NCBI GenBank assembly: GCA_011390335.1
Contig: JAABSO010000016.1
Coordinates: 1 to 64,000, forward strand
Direction: 5' to 3'
Origin: Desulfotignum sp.
GTDB taxonomy: Bacteria; Desulfobacterota; Desulfobacteria; Desulfobacterales; Desulfobacteraceae
Length of the DNA: 64,000 nt
Within the stretch, counting starts at the first letter, position 1, and the number at the start of each line of letters is the position of its first letter. Made by a program: the position numbers and the translations under genes. Positions 1 to 7,170 of this stretch are shown piece after piece. Under the pieces are notes generated by a model, which was given only the letters and a program-made list of their open reading frames with translations, was not told where the DNA came from and did not search any database.

Positions 1-1
1 A

Positions 2-613
2 TTACCGCTTTTTTCGAAGCAAAATATTCAACCATTGTTCACCTTCACGGCCAGGTCGCAAATCATTTGTTTTCCAATATTTCAACATTTCCAGTTCTTT
101 TTGATCGGTTATCACGGCATTGAAGCTTTCTTCATCGTAATTTGAAAACAGTCTTCCATTCCTGAAGACTTCATCATCGCCATACTTGAAAGAGGTGTAT
201 AGAATCCCGTCATGTTTGAGGGCCGCGCATAGTTTGTTCAAAACATTGATCATATTGCTTTTTGGTACATGCAGCATTGATGAACACGCCCACACGCCAT
301 CAAACTTATTTTCAAAATGGATATCATCAAAAGAAAGCAGCAAACAGTCCTGGCCAGTGTAATGAGATGCCAGTTTTACCATTTCAGGGGAGTTATCAAA
401 CGCAACCACATCAAACCCCTGTCTGAGGAAGAAACGGGTGTCCCTTCCTGACCCGCATCCCGCATCAAGAATCAGCCCTGTCTCAGGCATCAGTTCAAGA
501 AATGGGTGATACAGGTCCGTAAGATCGATCGATACAGTTGCATCAAAGAATTGCTTCGCATTCGATTGATAATAGTCAAGCGTCTGTTTTTGCAGGTCAG
601 AATTTTGTGCCAT
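2..613 (-). CDS. class I SAM-dependent methyltransferase
   Basis: A 203-residue Rossmann-fold methyltransferase. The SAM-binding motif I reads LILDAGCGSGRDT near residues 47-59, followed by an acidic motif II region (VVAFDNSPEM) and a motif IV-like stretch (FDGVWACSSMLH). Length and motifs fit the small Methyltransf_11/25 group; the substrate cannot be read from sequence. It resembles the methyltransferase at 12510-13181 in the same motif pattern (AGCGSGRD versus LGCGSGRD), so the two may be paralogues. The stop codon lies at the very edge of the window. No strong ribosome binding site is seen before the chosen ATG, so the exact start is moderately sure. Confidence 0.9.
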   Translation of the reverse strand: MAQNSDLQKQTLDYYQSNAKQFFDATVSIDLTDLYHPFLELMPETGLILDAGCGSGRDTRFFLRQGFDVVAFDNSPEMVKLASHYTGQDCLLLSFDDIHFENKFDGVWACSSMLHVPKSNMINVLNKLCAALKHDGILYTSFKYGDDEVFRNGRLFSNYDEESFNAVITDQKELEMLKYWKTNDLRPGREGEQWLNILLRKKR

Positions 614-732
614 GGCCTTCTATGAATCCCCGTCTGTGTATTGATAGTTCAATTGCGTATTATTTTCCCTTTGTCAAGATATTGATTAATTTCCGGTCAG
701 CTCAGTCTTTGCCCGGAAGTGAAAATCACCCG

Positions 733-882
733 CTACTGCAGGTCGGAAGCCACATAATCCCGGCCGTTTATGTCGATGACAGTAAACTCCCGGTTCAGCA
801 GGCGGTCCAGGGTGCGGGCCGCGTCCGCCAGGTCGTCCCGGGTGTCGGCCATGAACCGGAACATCCCCCGGTACTGGTCCAT
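733..882 (-). other. small ORF coupled to AbrB-like remnant (49 codons)
   Basis: An open frame of 49 residues beginning MDQYRGMFRF and ending GRDYVASDLQ. Its ATG overlaps the stop of the frame at 882-1013 in a TGATG arrangement, the usual sign of translational coupling. I do not recognise the product. By position it could be the second gene of a decayed toxin-antitoxin pair, but it is too short for a normal toxin and may be a remnant. Confidence 0.3.
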
Positions 883-1013
883 CAGATTTGGGTGACGTTA
901 TGCACCGCCATGTTCGGCGATCTGCATGTCATGGGCCGCAGCCGCAGCAGAGACTCCTTTGGAAGGACAATCCCGAGAGAATTGCCGATTTTTCTGACTT
1001 TCCGTTCCAGCAT
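882..1013 (-). pseudogene. AbrB/MazE-like antitoxin, N-terminal remnant
   Basis: A 43-codon frame preceded by a good AGGAG site six bases before the ATG. Its first 20 residues (MLERKVRKIGNSLGIVLPKE) match the swapped-hairpin AbrB/SpoVT/MazE DNA-binding fold, which normally runs 70-80 residues. After that the sequence loses resemblance to the family; a more family-like continuation (MQIAEHGG) appears in another frame, suggesting a frameshift. I infer a decayed type II antitoxin. Confidence 0.45.
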
Positions 1014-1094
1014 GTTGATCTCCTGTTGTTATAACCAAAGTAATAACATGCGTGTCAGGTGCAATCAAGTGAAAAATCCCGGTCTTCAACCGGC

Positions 1095-1122
1095 TTGTTA
1101 TTTTCTTGATAACGGATATAAT
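1095..1122 (+). promoter_or_regulatory. sigma70-type promoter for the gamma carbonic anhydrase gene
   Basis: TTGTTA at 1095-1100 and a perfect TATAAT at 1117-1122 with a 16-base spacer, about 95 bases before the ATG at 1216. A short inverted repeat (TAAGCG/CGCTTA) lies just downstream in the leader. Confidence 0.5.
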
Positions 1123-1215
1123 ACTTTATAAAGTTTTAAGCGAATACCTGACGCTTATACTTTCATCATTTGTTGTGGTCTTTCAGGCCATGATTGTTAT
1201 TAAAAAAGGTCCATC

Positions 1216-1752
1216 ATGCCACTGTACGCTTTTAAAGCCCATACCCCCCGGATTCATCCATCCGTATTTGTAGCCCCCTCAGCCCAGATCATCGGCAATG
1301 TCCGCATCGGCAGGGATTCTTCCGTCTGGTTCCAGACGGTCATCCGGGGAGATCTGGACGCGATCACCATTGGTGACAAAACAAATATCCAGGATCTGTG
1401 CATGTGCCACGCGGATGAAGGCATTCCCCTGACCATCGGCCATGGCATCACTGTCGGCCACAGGAGTGTGATCCACGGATGTACCATTGGAGACGGCTGT
1501 CTTGTCGGCATGGGTGCTGTCATTATGAACCAGGCCGTGATCGGAGAAGGCTCGGTCATAGCAGCCGGTGCGGTTGTGCTGGAAAAAACCGTGATACCGC
1601 CTCGTTCCCTTGTCACCGGTTCCCCCGGAAAGGTGAAAAAGACCTATGACAATCCGGAACAGCTTGCCGAAAGCATCCATGCCATGTCTGAAAGCTATCT
1701 GGAAAGCGCGCGGTCATTTTTGTCCCCCGGCTCTTTTTATGAGATAAAGTGA
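1216..1752 (+). CDS. gamma-class carbonic anhydrase family protein
   Basis: A 178-residue left-handed beta-helix protein of the gamma carbonic anhydrase/PaaY-like family, which in active members hydrates CO2 at a metal site between subunits. Hexapeptide repeats run from about residue 20 to 140. Candidate metal ligands are His in the CMCHADEG segment and the pair in GHRSVIHGC (family pattern H...HxxxxH). The usual QD in NIQD is present. Length is normal. Whether it is an active enzyme cannot be decided, because many family members are inactive or act in acyl-CoA metabolism. A broken paralogue lies at 23818-24070. Confidence 0.9.
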   Translation: MPLYAFKAHTPRIHPSVFVAPSAQIIGNVRIGRDSSVWFQTVIRGDLDAITIGDKTNIQDLCMCHADEGIPLTIGHGITVGHRSVIHGCTIGDGCLVGMGAVIMNQAVIGEGSVIAAGAVVLEKTVIPPRSLVTGSPGKVKKTYDNPEQLAESIHAMSESYLESARSFLSPGSFYEIK

Positions 1753-1830
1753 ATATGCCTGGAATTCGGCGGCTTTTGTCCGGGTCCATCCGCCTGACAG
1801 CTCTTTCAAAGAGGCGGCAGCAGAAATTCC

Positions 1831-2237
1831 TTATTGTCCGACCGGGCTGTTTTTGAAAAGATGCTTCATCCGGTTTTCCCGGCCGTTCAATATATCTTCG
1901 GCAATAATGGTCACGGCTTTTCTGCTGATTTCAGGGGCAGGCGGGGCGCCGGTCCACTTGATGGCCCTGAGATGTTCAACTGGAAACTGGTGAATCATCC
2001 GGCTGACTTCAAGGGGATCGACCCAGAGATCTTTTTCTCTGGCTTCGCCGATAATCTCCTGCCATTGGAAATCATAGGTATCGGCAATATAAAGAATATC
2101 CGCATAATCTTTGGGTTCCATCCGGCTCATCGCACAAATCTTGTTTGAAAGGATATTTTGCCAGCTCTCAACCCGGCCGAACCCAGCACTGCATCCTGGA
2201 ACGGGTACAGTTTATCTGAATAATAATTGTCTGGCAT
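1831..2237 (-). pseudogene. AbiEii/AbiGii-type nucleotidyltransferase, internally deleted
   Basis: The 5' part starts at an ATG at 2235-2237, overlapping the upstream gene by 26 bases, and encodes MPDNYYSDKLYPFQDAVLG, a typical start for the AbiEii-like nucleotidyltransferase family. That frame stops after about 36 residues at 2127-2129. A second frame (ATG at 2128-2130, to 1831) continues with the typical C-terminal part (MEPKDYADILYIADTYDF, then REKDLWVDPLEVSRM). The central part with the nucleotidyltransferase GGT/S and DxD motifs is missing. I read this as one gene that lost its catalytic core and frame. An intact member would be roughly 200 residues or more. Confidence 0.65.
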
Positions 2238-2499
2238 ACCGGTACTTCCTGCGCAATGTTTTTGGGAACAAACTGTCCAACACATCGTCGCTCATGGCTT
2301 TTTCCAGCGTTTCCATGGGGAGCAGCGACAGAAGCGTATACCAGTCATAGGTGGAAAGCAGCCTCAGGTAGATGCTTTTTGGAAACATCAGGGGAATGGA
2401 GTCATTTTCTCCATTGACAAAGGCGTAGAGAAGGTCAGGGTCAATTTCTCTGTCCCAGAAGGCCTTGCCCAGCAGTTGTTTTTTTTCATCAATGGTCAT
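2212..2499 (-). CDS. hypothetical protein, partner of the AbiEii-like gene
   Basis: A 95-residue acidic, mostly helical protein with a clear site (AAGGA) before its ATG. It is directly followed by, and overlaps, the nucleotidyltransferase pseudogene, an arrangement that often marks the cognate small partner or antitoxin of AbiEii-like toxins. I recognise no named domain. It appears intact although its partner is broken. Confidence 0.6.
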   Translation of the reverse strand: MTIDEKKQLLGKAFWDREIDPDLLYAFVNGENDSIPLMFPKSIYLRLLSTYDWYTLLSLLPMETLEKAMSDDVLDSLFPKTLRRKYRYARQLLFR

Positions 2500-2642
2500 T
2501 TTTTCCTTCTCTCCCGGATTCAGAATAAATCATACCATATGAAGATTGGAAATGACAAGACAGGGAGAAATATGTCCAGCTCATCGGTTTGACATCTCAC
2601 GGAGAAGATCTTTGTCCTGCTGCATGATTTTTTCTGCTTCAG

Positions 2643-3479
2643 TCAACTGTCTTGAGAATGTTTCATGTACCGGACAACCGGATTGTTCCTTTTGGGTGCC
2701 CGGAAATATTTGAATTTTGGAAAGCCGACCATCAATGCCCCATGGCAGGAGTGGTTTTCAGGAAAGGATAAAAACTCTGCAAGGGCCGGCCACTGGCCTG
2801 CCGCATAGTTGACATATCCGGCCCAGCAGGAACCCAGACCAAATCCGGGCAGCGCAAGTTCCAGGTAAGCCAGCGCGGTATGACAATCTGCGGCTGCGCT
2901 GCCGAATTCATTGGATGCATGGGCGAACACCAGCTGGGGGGCATCCCTGCAGATCCTGTCCGCGCCTTCTTCCCAGTGAGTTATCAGGGTCTGCATATTC
3001 AACGGCAGGGCAAGTTCCGGGCGGGTTTTTACCAGATACCGCATCCATTCAATCACATGGGCAGCTGTTTTTTTCACATCGTTTCTTTTGTCAATCACAA
3101 GCCATTGAACTTCCTGACGGTTGCTGCCTGTGGGTGCACAACAGGCAATGCCCAGCGCTTTTTCAAAAAGGTCTCTGGGAACCGGTTTATCCCGGTAGCG
3201 TCTGACCGCCCTGCGGGATCTTAAGAAGTGCTCGGTCTGCACCGCGTTTAGGGCCAGCTCTTTTTTGACGGGCATGCATTCTTCCGGGGAAAGAAAATTC
3301 AGGGTGATGGCAGCCTGTGGGCAGACCGCCACACAATGGCCGCACCGGATACAGATCTCTTGGGCACCATCAGACGGAACCGGTCCGTTTTTGGTCATTT
3401 CAATAATATGGGCAGGGCATTCAAGTGCGCAGATGCCGTCTTTATTGCATTTTTCATTGTCAATGGTAAACAGGGTCAT
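2643..3479 (-). CDS. ferredoxin-nitroreductase fusion protein
   Basis: A 278-residue flavoprotein with an N-terminal 2[4Fe-4S] ferredoxin domain (cysteine clusters in CNKDGICALECP and CIRCGHCVAVCP, residues about 10-60) followed by a nitroreductase-like FMN domain (FLRSRRAVRRYRD, CCAPTGSNRQ, GSCWAGY). Such fusions are common in strict anaerobes, where ferredoxin feeds electrons to the flavin; the substrate is unknown. An upstream in-frame ATG at 3494 exists, but the GGAG lies at the right distance only for the ATG at 3479. It begins just after the VapC-like stop codon and may be co-transcribed with that locus. Confidence 0.88.
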   Translation of the reverse strand: MTLFTIDNEKCNKDGICALECPAHIIEMTKNGPVPSDGAQEICIRCGHCVAVCPQAAITLNFLSPEECMPVKKELALNAVQTEHFLRSRRAVRRYRDKPVPRDLFEKALGIACCAPTGSNRQEVQWLVIDKRNDVKKTAAHVIEWMRYLVKTRPELALPLNMQTLITHWEEGADRICRDAPQLVFAHASNEFGSAAADCHTALAYLELALPGFGLGSCWAGYVNYAAGQWPALAEFLSFPENHSCHGALMVGFPKFKYFRAPKRNNPVVRYMKHSQDS

Positions 3480-3500
3480 TTCAGCTCCAATCATTGAGTG

Positions 3501-3929
3501 TTAGGAAGGGATGAAGGGATTTATTATTGTGAGTGTCTGCACTTTCTGGTTATGCTGCAGATCTTCTGAATACAGGATGCCACAGTTCGTTTGCAGCGCC
3601 GCAGTAATTATCATTGAATCATAGAAAGAGTATTTCCATCTTTCTGATATCTCAATTGTGGCTCTGTAAAGGTCAATGGATGTAAATATTTCACAGAGAG
3701 GAGAAAGGACAGTATGTAAGTATTTCAGGCAGTTTTCGCTTGATAGCGCGGGACTAAATTTTTTTGACGAAACATGTAAAAATTCTTGAATCACCTGAGA
3801 ACTGATACATCCTTCCTGATCTCCCAGGGCTTTTTTTATCATCCCTTGAGAAATCTTTTGCTTCACTGGATTATTTGAATCGAATGAATAAACAAAAATA
3901 TTGGTGTCAATAAAAAATTTATCGTTCAT
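3501..3929 (-). CDS. PIN-domain (VapC-like) toxin ribonuclease
   Basis: A 142-residue PIN domain. The acidic active-site residues are visible: Asp in FIDTNIFVYSFD, Glu in VIQEFLHV, Asp in SFYDSMIITAAL and Asp in YSEDLQ. PIN toxins of this type cleave RNA, usually tRNA. The start overlaps the antitoxin stop by 11 bases, as expected for a coupled toxin-antitoxin pair. All four acidic positions are present, so it is probably active. Confidence 0.88.
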   Translation of the reverse strand: MNDKFFIDTNIFVYSFDSNNPVKQKISQGMIKKALGDQEGCISSQVIQEFLHVSSKKFSPALSSENCLKYLHTVLSPLCEIFTSIDLYRATIEISERWKYSFYDSMIITAALQTNCGILYSEDLQHNQKVQTLTIINPFIPS

Positions 3930-4140
3930 TCATTTCATCCCTTGAGTATTTACGCATGGGTTTAGCGTAGCTGATCTGTTGCATTAAATGATCGTATTCA
4001 TTTGCGTTTTTTCCCATGCTCGTATATTTTTCCAACCATTGACGAAACTGGGAATTCAGCGTTGTTTTTTCCGACTCAGCTTTCTTTCTGGCTCTAATGA
4101 TCAGTTTCTCATCAGCGCTTAATGTGATATTTTTCAACAT
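3919..4140 (-). CDS. antitoxin of the PIN toxin
   Basis: A 73-residue protein starting MLKNITLSADEKLIIRARKK, a ribbon-helix-helix-like N-terminus, with a charged C-terminal tail that would bind the toxin. A strong GGAGG lies six bases before this ATG, so I reject a longer frame starting at 4221. That longer frame would also run through the perfect operator palindrome at 4150-4186, which presumably is bound by this protein for autoregulation. Confidence 0.82.
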   Translation of the reverse strand: MLKNITLSADEKLIIRARKKAESEKTTLNSQFRQWLEKYTSMGKNANEYDHLMQQISYAKPMRKYSRDEMNER

Positions 4141-4149
4141 ATTCACCTC

Positions 4150-4186
4150 CACTATATTGTACACAAAAATAGTGTACAATATAGTG
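4150..4186 (-). promoter_or_regulatory. operator palindrome of the PIN toxin-antitoxin operon
   Basis: A perfect inverted repeat with 15-base arms (CACTATATTGTACAC and its complement) around a 7-base spacer. It ends 10 bases before the antitoxin ATG. The AT-rich core could also contain the promoter. Position and symmetry fit autoregulation by the antitoxin or toxin-antitoxin complex. Confidence 0.7.
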
Positions 4187-4283
4187 AGTGTGATTTCAAG
4201 CATATTCGGCAGGGGCAGCACGGTGAATTCATTCTAATCGTCAATCCATCTATTTTAGGCCCTCGGAGCCGTCAAATTATTTT

Positions 4284-4319
4284 ACCACGAAGATACCCTT
4301 TCTTCGTGCTCTTCGTGGT
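4284..4319. terminator. terminator-like hairpin between VapBC-like and HipBA loci
   Basis: Inverted repeat ACCACGAAG/CTTCGTGGT followed by TTTTA on the plus strand and by AAAT-rich sequence on the other. An internal CTTCGTG copy offers alternative pairing. It lies in a 400-base gene-free stretch. Confidence 0.35.
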
Positions 4320-4387
4320 TTTAAAAATCCAAATCAATGCAAGGCCATCCGATATTAGTCATAAATTATTGAATTTATTATATAATT

Positions 4388-4434
4388 CTATTTTGGAACA
4401 GCAGTTAAAACAGCCGGGCAGACATCCGGCTGAA
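4388..4434 (+). repeat. half copy of the palindromic element
   Basis: This segment matches the right half of the element at 10509-10566 and about 20 bases beyond it (CTATTTTGGAACAGCAGTT, then AAAACAGC, a GCAGAC block and CCGG.TGAA). Only one arm is present, so it cannot form the long hairpin. Confidence 0.45.
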
Positions 4435-4493
4435 CCATCCGGATTGTTCGACCATAAAGAGGATCAGACAAAGAGAGAATATGATATAAATTT

Positions 4494-4542
4494 CACCGAA
4501 CGGTTTATTGTTGAACTATAATTGGTTTTTAACTGTTCGGTG
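4494..4542 (+). promoter_or_regulatory. inverted repeat upstream of hipBA (candidate HipB operator)
   Basis: CACCGAACGGTT and AACTGTTCGGTG form a 12-base inverted repeat with one mismatch, just upstream of the -35 element at 4550. Placement suggests a regulatory site for the HipB-like repressor encoded immediately downstream. Confidence 0.45.
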
Positions 4543-4549
4543 AATTGTT

Positions 4550-4578
4550 TTGACTTTCTTTTAAATCTACCGTATGGT
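4550..4578 (+). promoter_or_regulatory. sigma70-type promoter of hipBA
   Basis: TTGACT at 4550-4555 and TATGGT at 4573-4578 with a 17-base spacer. A GGAGG follows about ten bases before the ATG at 4597. Confidence 0.5.
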
Positions 4579-4596
4579 TAATTCTGGAGGATTGAG

Positions 4597-4866
4597 ATGA
4601 AATATCCATATCTTATTCGAATGCCAAAGTATTTGGGGAAAGTGATTAAAGCTGCCCGGAAGTCTAAAAAGATGACCCAGAGGGGCCTGGCGAATGTTAC
4701 GGGCACCAGTGTCAAATTTATATGTGAGGTTGAAAGGGGAAAGGAGTCTGTTCAAGTCGATAAGGTCTTTGATTTGCTCCGGGCGCTTTCTCTGCAGGTT
4801 TATGTGACGGACAAACTTTTTAAGGAAGAAGCAACAGGTGGAAAGACTTTCGATTTTTTGGGGTGA
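4597..4866 (+). CDS. hipB: HipB-like XRE-family antitoxin
   Basis: An 89-residue protein with a helix-turn-helix at about residues 12-65 (LGKVIKAARKSKKMTQRGLA, then VEVERGKESV-type turn). It represses its own operon and neutralises HipA in characterised systems. It ends TFDFLG and overlaps the following hipA by 29 bases, so the two are translationally coupled. Length is typical for the family. Confidence 0.9.
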   Translation: MKYPYLIRMPKYLGKVIKAARKSKKMTQRGLANVTGTSVKFICEVERGKESVQVDKVFDLLRALSLQVYVTDKLFKEEATGGKTFDFLG

Positions 4867-6100
4867 TCGCCTGGTTGGGATGCTTTATCGCCAAACAAAA
4901 GGACGGGTAAGGTTTCAATACTCTCCTGGGTGGGTGTCCGACACAGGCCGGCCAATATCTTTATCCTTGCCGTGTCAAAAAGAAACATTCTCTCAAGGGG
5001 TCAGCACGGCTTTCTTTGAAAATTTATTGCCGGAAAGTGATGTCCGTTCGGTTCTGGCTTTCAATAACCGATTCAATAAAAGGGATACATTCTCCTTTCT
5101 TGAACACTTTGGTCAGGATTGTGCCGGGGCTTTATCCATCATCCCGGAGGATCAATTATTGGATACGACACCCCGGCGTTATAAGGATGTTACTGAAGAC
5201 CTGGTCAGGGCTCTGGATATCATCGAGAAACACCCGGGAGAACGCCAACTTTATTCTGAGATGCAACCCACTCGGCTATCTATTGCCGGTGCTCAGGATA
5301 AGCTGCCAGTGTATTTTGCTGATAACAGGTTTTATCTGCCGGCTAATCCCGGATCAGCGACATCTCATATTATCAAACCGGCTTCATACCGCTTCCCTGG
5401 AATACAGAGGAATGAGGCTTTTTGCATGAATCTCGCCCGGAATATTGGCGTAAGAGTGCCAGATACCTCTTTATTCCAGATTGGCCCCCATGAGATTTAT
5501 CTGGTTGAGCGATTTGACAGGCGGATCCTCCCGGAGAGGGTTGCCCGGGTTCACCAGGAGGATTTTTGCCAGGCACTGGGAATCATGGCAGACAAAAAAT
5601 ATCAGGTTAAAGGGGGTCCGGGTTTTGATCGGTGTCGTTCATTGATAGACGAACATTTAGCCCATCAAAGCCTGGAAATCCGGTCTGAATGGGTTGGTGT
5701 ATTGGCCTTTAATTTCATAATCGGCAATCATGATGCCCATGGCAAAAATTTTTCGATTATGCATGGACGTGAAATTGAAATGGCCCCTTATTATGATCTG
5801 TTGTCCACAATGACTTATGATGATCTGGAACGGCATTTTGCCATGTCTATCGGGAAAACATTCCGGTATGACCGGATTGGTGCAAATTCCCTTAATGAAT
5901 TTGCCAAAGACATGAAATTCCGTCCTGTCAAGGTGGCGGAGATCCTGGATACGATCATTCGACGGGTTGACCGGGAAGCTCCCGGCCTTTTTTCCGATCA
6001 TGAACAAAAATACGGACCGGCCCGAATATATTTCAAATTAGAACGGGTTCTTTCGGAGAACTTGAAACGACTTGCTAAGATGCGGGATGAGATATGCTGA
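4838..6100 (+). CDS. hipA: HipA-family serine/threonine kinase toxin
   Basis: A 420-residue HipA-type kinase. The N-terminal coupling domain covers roughly residues 1-105. The HipA C domain carries SIAGAQDKLP (nucleotide-binding loop), the catalytic segment NHDAHGKNFS and the metal-binding APYYDLL. Characterised HipA proteins phosphorylate glutamyl-tRNA synthetase; the target here is unknown. The start is GTG at 4838 inside the hipB frame. The stop overlaps the next gene by 7 bases. Confidence 0.9.
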   Translation: MERLSIFWGDRLVGMLYRQTKGRVRFQYSPGWVSDTGRPISLSLPCQKETFSQGVSTAFFENLLPESDVRSVLAFNNRFNKRDTFSFLEHFGQDCAGALSIIPEDQLLDTTPRRYKDVTEDLVRALDIIEKHPGERQLYSEMQPTRLSIAGAQDKLPVYFADNRFYLPANPGSATSHIIKPASYRFPGIQRNEAFCMNLARNIGVRVPDTSLFQIGPHEIYLVERFDRRILPERVARVHQEDFCQALGIMADKKYQVKGGPGFDRCRSLIDEHLAHQSLEIRSEWVGVLAFNFIIGNHDAHGKNFSIMHGREIEMAPYYDLLSTMTYDDLERHFAMSIGKTFRYDRIGANSLNEFAKDMKFRPVKVAEILDTIIRRVDREAPGLFSDHEQKYGPARIYFKLERVLSENLKRLAKMRDEIC

Positions 6101-6948
6101 CAAATTCATTTATACACATACCAGGTGTGGGGGCGGTCACGGAGAAACGGTTGTGGACGGCGGGGCTGCTGGACTGGCACCAGGCGGGTTCGGCCGGTTC
6201 CTGTGATATTCCTGCCAAAAGCTTGATGCGCATTGCCGCCTGCATGGCGGAATCCTGTGAGCATCTGGACAAAAACAACCCGGCTTATTTTGCAGATCAT
6301 CTGCCGGCCGGAGAACACTGGCGGTTTTTCCCGCAATTTAGGAAAACCACGGCGTTCATCGATATTGAAACAACGGGCATGGATATGTTCGGAAGCGAGA
6401 TCACCACCATTGCCCTGTATGACGGGGAATCGATCAAATATTATGTCCAGGGGCAGAACCTGGATGCGTTCATGGATGATATTGAAAAATACAATGTGAT
6501 CGTCACCTACAACGGCAAAACATTTGATGTGCCCTTTATCGAAAAGTATTTTTGCATCCGGCTGAACCATGCACATATCGATTTGAGATATGTCCTGAAA
6601 AGCCTGGGCTACGGCGGCGGACTGAAGCGGTGCGAAAAGGCCCTGGGGCTGGACCGGGGGGATCTGGACGGGGTGGACGGCTTTTTTGCGGTTCTGTTAT
6701 GGCGGGAGTTTGCGCAGACCGGCAGTACCAAAGCCCTGGAAACCCTGCTGGCATACAATATCGAGGATGTGGTGAACCTGGAAACCTTGATGGTCACGGC
6801 CTACAACATGAAACTCAAGGATACGCCTTTCAGCCGGACCCATGCGCTGCCGCTACCCAAAATTCCGGACATACCTTTCAAACCGGATCTTTCGATAATA
6901 GAGAGGATCAAGAAAAGATTTCCTTACTCAACTTTCGGAGTAGGCTGA
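6094..6948 (+). CDS. YprB-type ribonuclease H-like exonuclease domain protein
   Basis: A 284-residue protein with a DnaQ/RNase H-like fold of the YprB type from about residue 85. Acidic motifs are visible as FIDIETTG, TYNGKTFDVPF and YNIEDVVNLE (DEDD-like set). The N-terminal ~80 residues contain IPGVGAVTEKRLW, which resembles a helix-hairpin-helix DNA-binding element. It overlaps hipA by 7 bases, so it should be expressed with the toxin operon, an unusual partner. The last ~30 codons recur as an isolated fragment at 8890-8995. Confidence 0.85.
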   Translation: MLTNSFIHIPGVGAVTEKRLWTAGLLDWHQAGSAGSCDIPAKSLMRIAACMAESCEHLDKNNPAYFADHLPAGEHWRFFPQFRKTTAFIDIETTGMDMFGSEITTIALYDGESIKYYVQGQNLDAFMDDIEKYNVIVTYNGKTFDVPFIEKYFCIRLNHAHIDLRYVLKSLGYGGGLKRCEKALGLDRGDLDGVDGFFAVLLWREFAQTGSTKALETLLAYNIEDVVNLETLMVTAYNMKLKDTPFSRTHALPLPKIPDIPFKPDLSIIERIKKRFPYSTFGVG

Positions 6949-7170
6949 CCCCGTTCATCATTGCTGAAGTCCGAAAGTGGAGTTTCCTTATTATTATTTT
7001 GAGGGGCAAGGTTGACACAGGGGTAAAATTGTCATTTTCTAATCAAAATTCCCGGCGCGTAATTATTTTTCACGCTTTTTAAGCATTCGCAAAGCAGGCT
7101 GGTGTTTTTTCCCCGGGAACGGTATTATATCTGCGCTGTTTGTTGAACCGGGAAACAATAGAGGAGGACC

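Noticed and set aside
538..1131. 197-codon plus-strand frame
   Set aside because: Low-complexity antisense reading over the methyltransferase start and the AbrB-like remnant, with no start signal or domain.
3919..4221. 100-codon version of the PIN-toxin antitoxin
   Set aside because: The extra N-terminus is the translated operator palindrome, and the GGAGG fits the internal ATG at 4140.
4306..4521. 71-codon plus-strand frame between VapBC-like and HipBA loci
   Set aside because: It runs through a hairpin, a repeat fragment and the candidate operator, and lacks a ribosome binding site and recognisable similarity.
6999..7045. Possible promoter (TTGACA) before the antiporter gene
   Set aside because: No acceptable -10 element at 16-18 bases; only three of six bases match.
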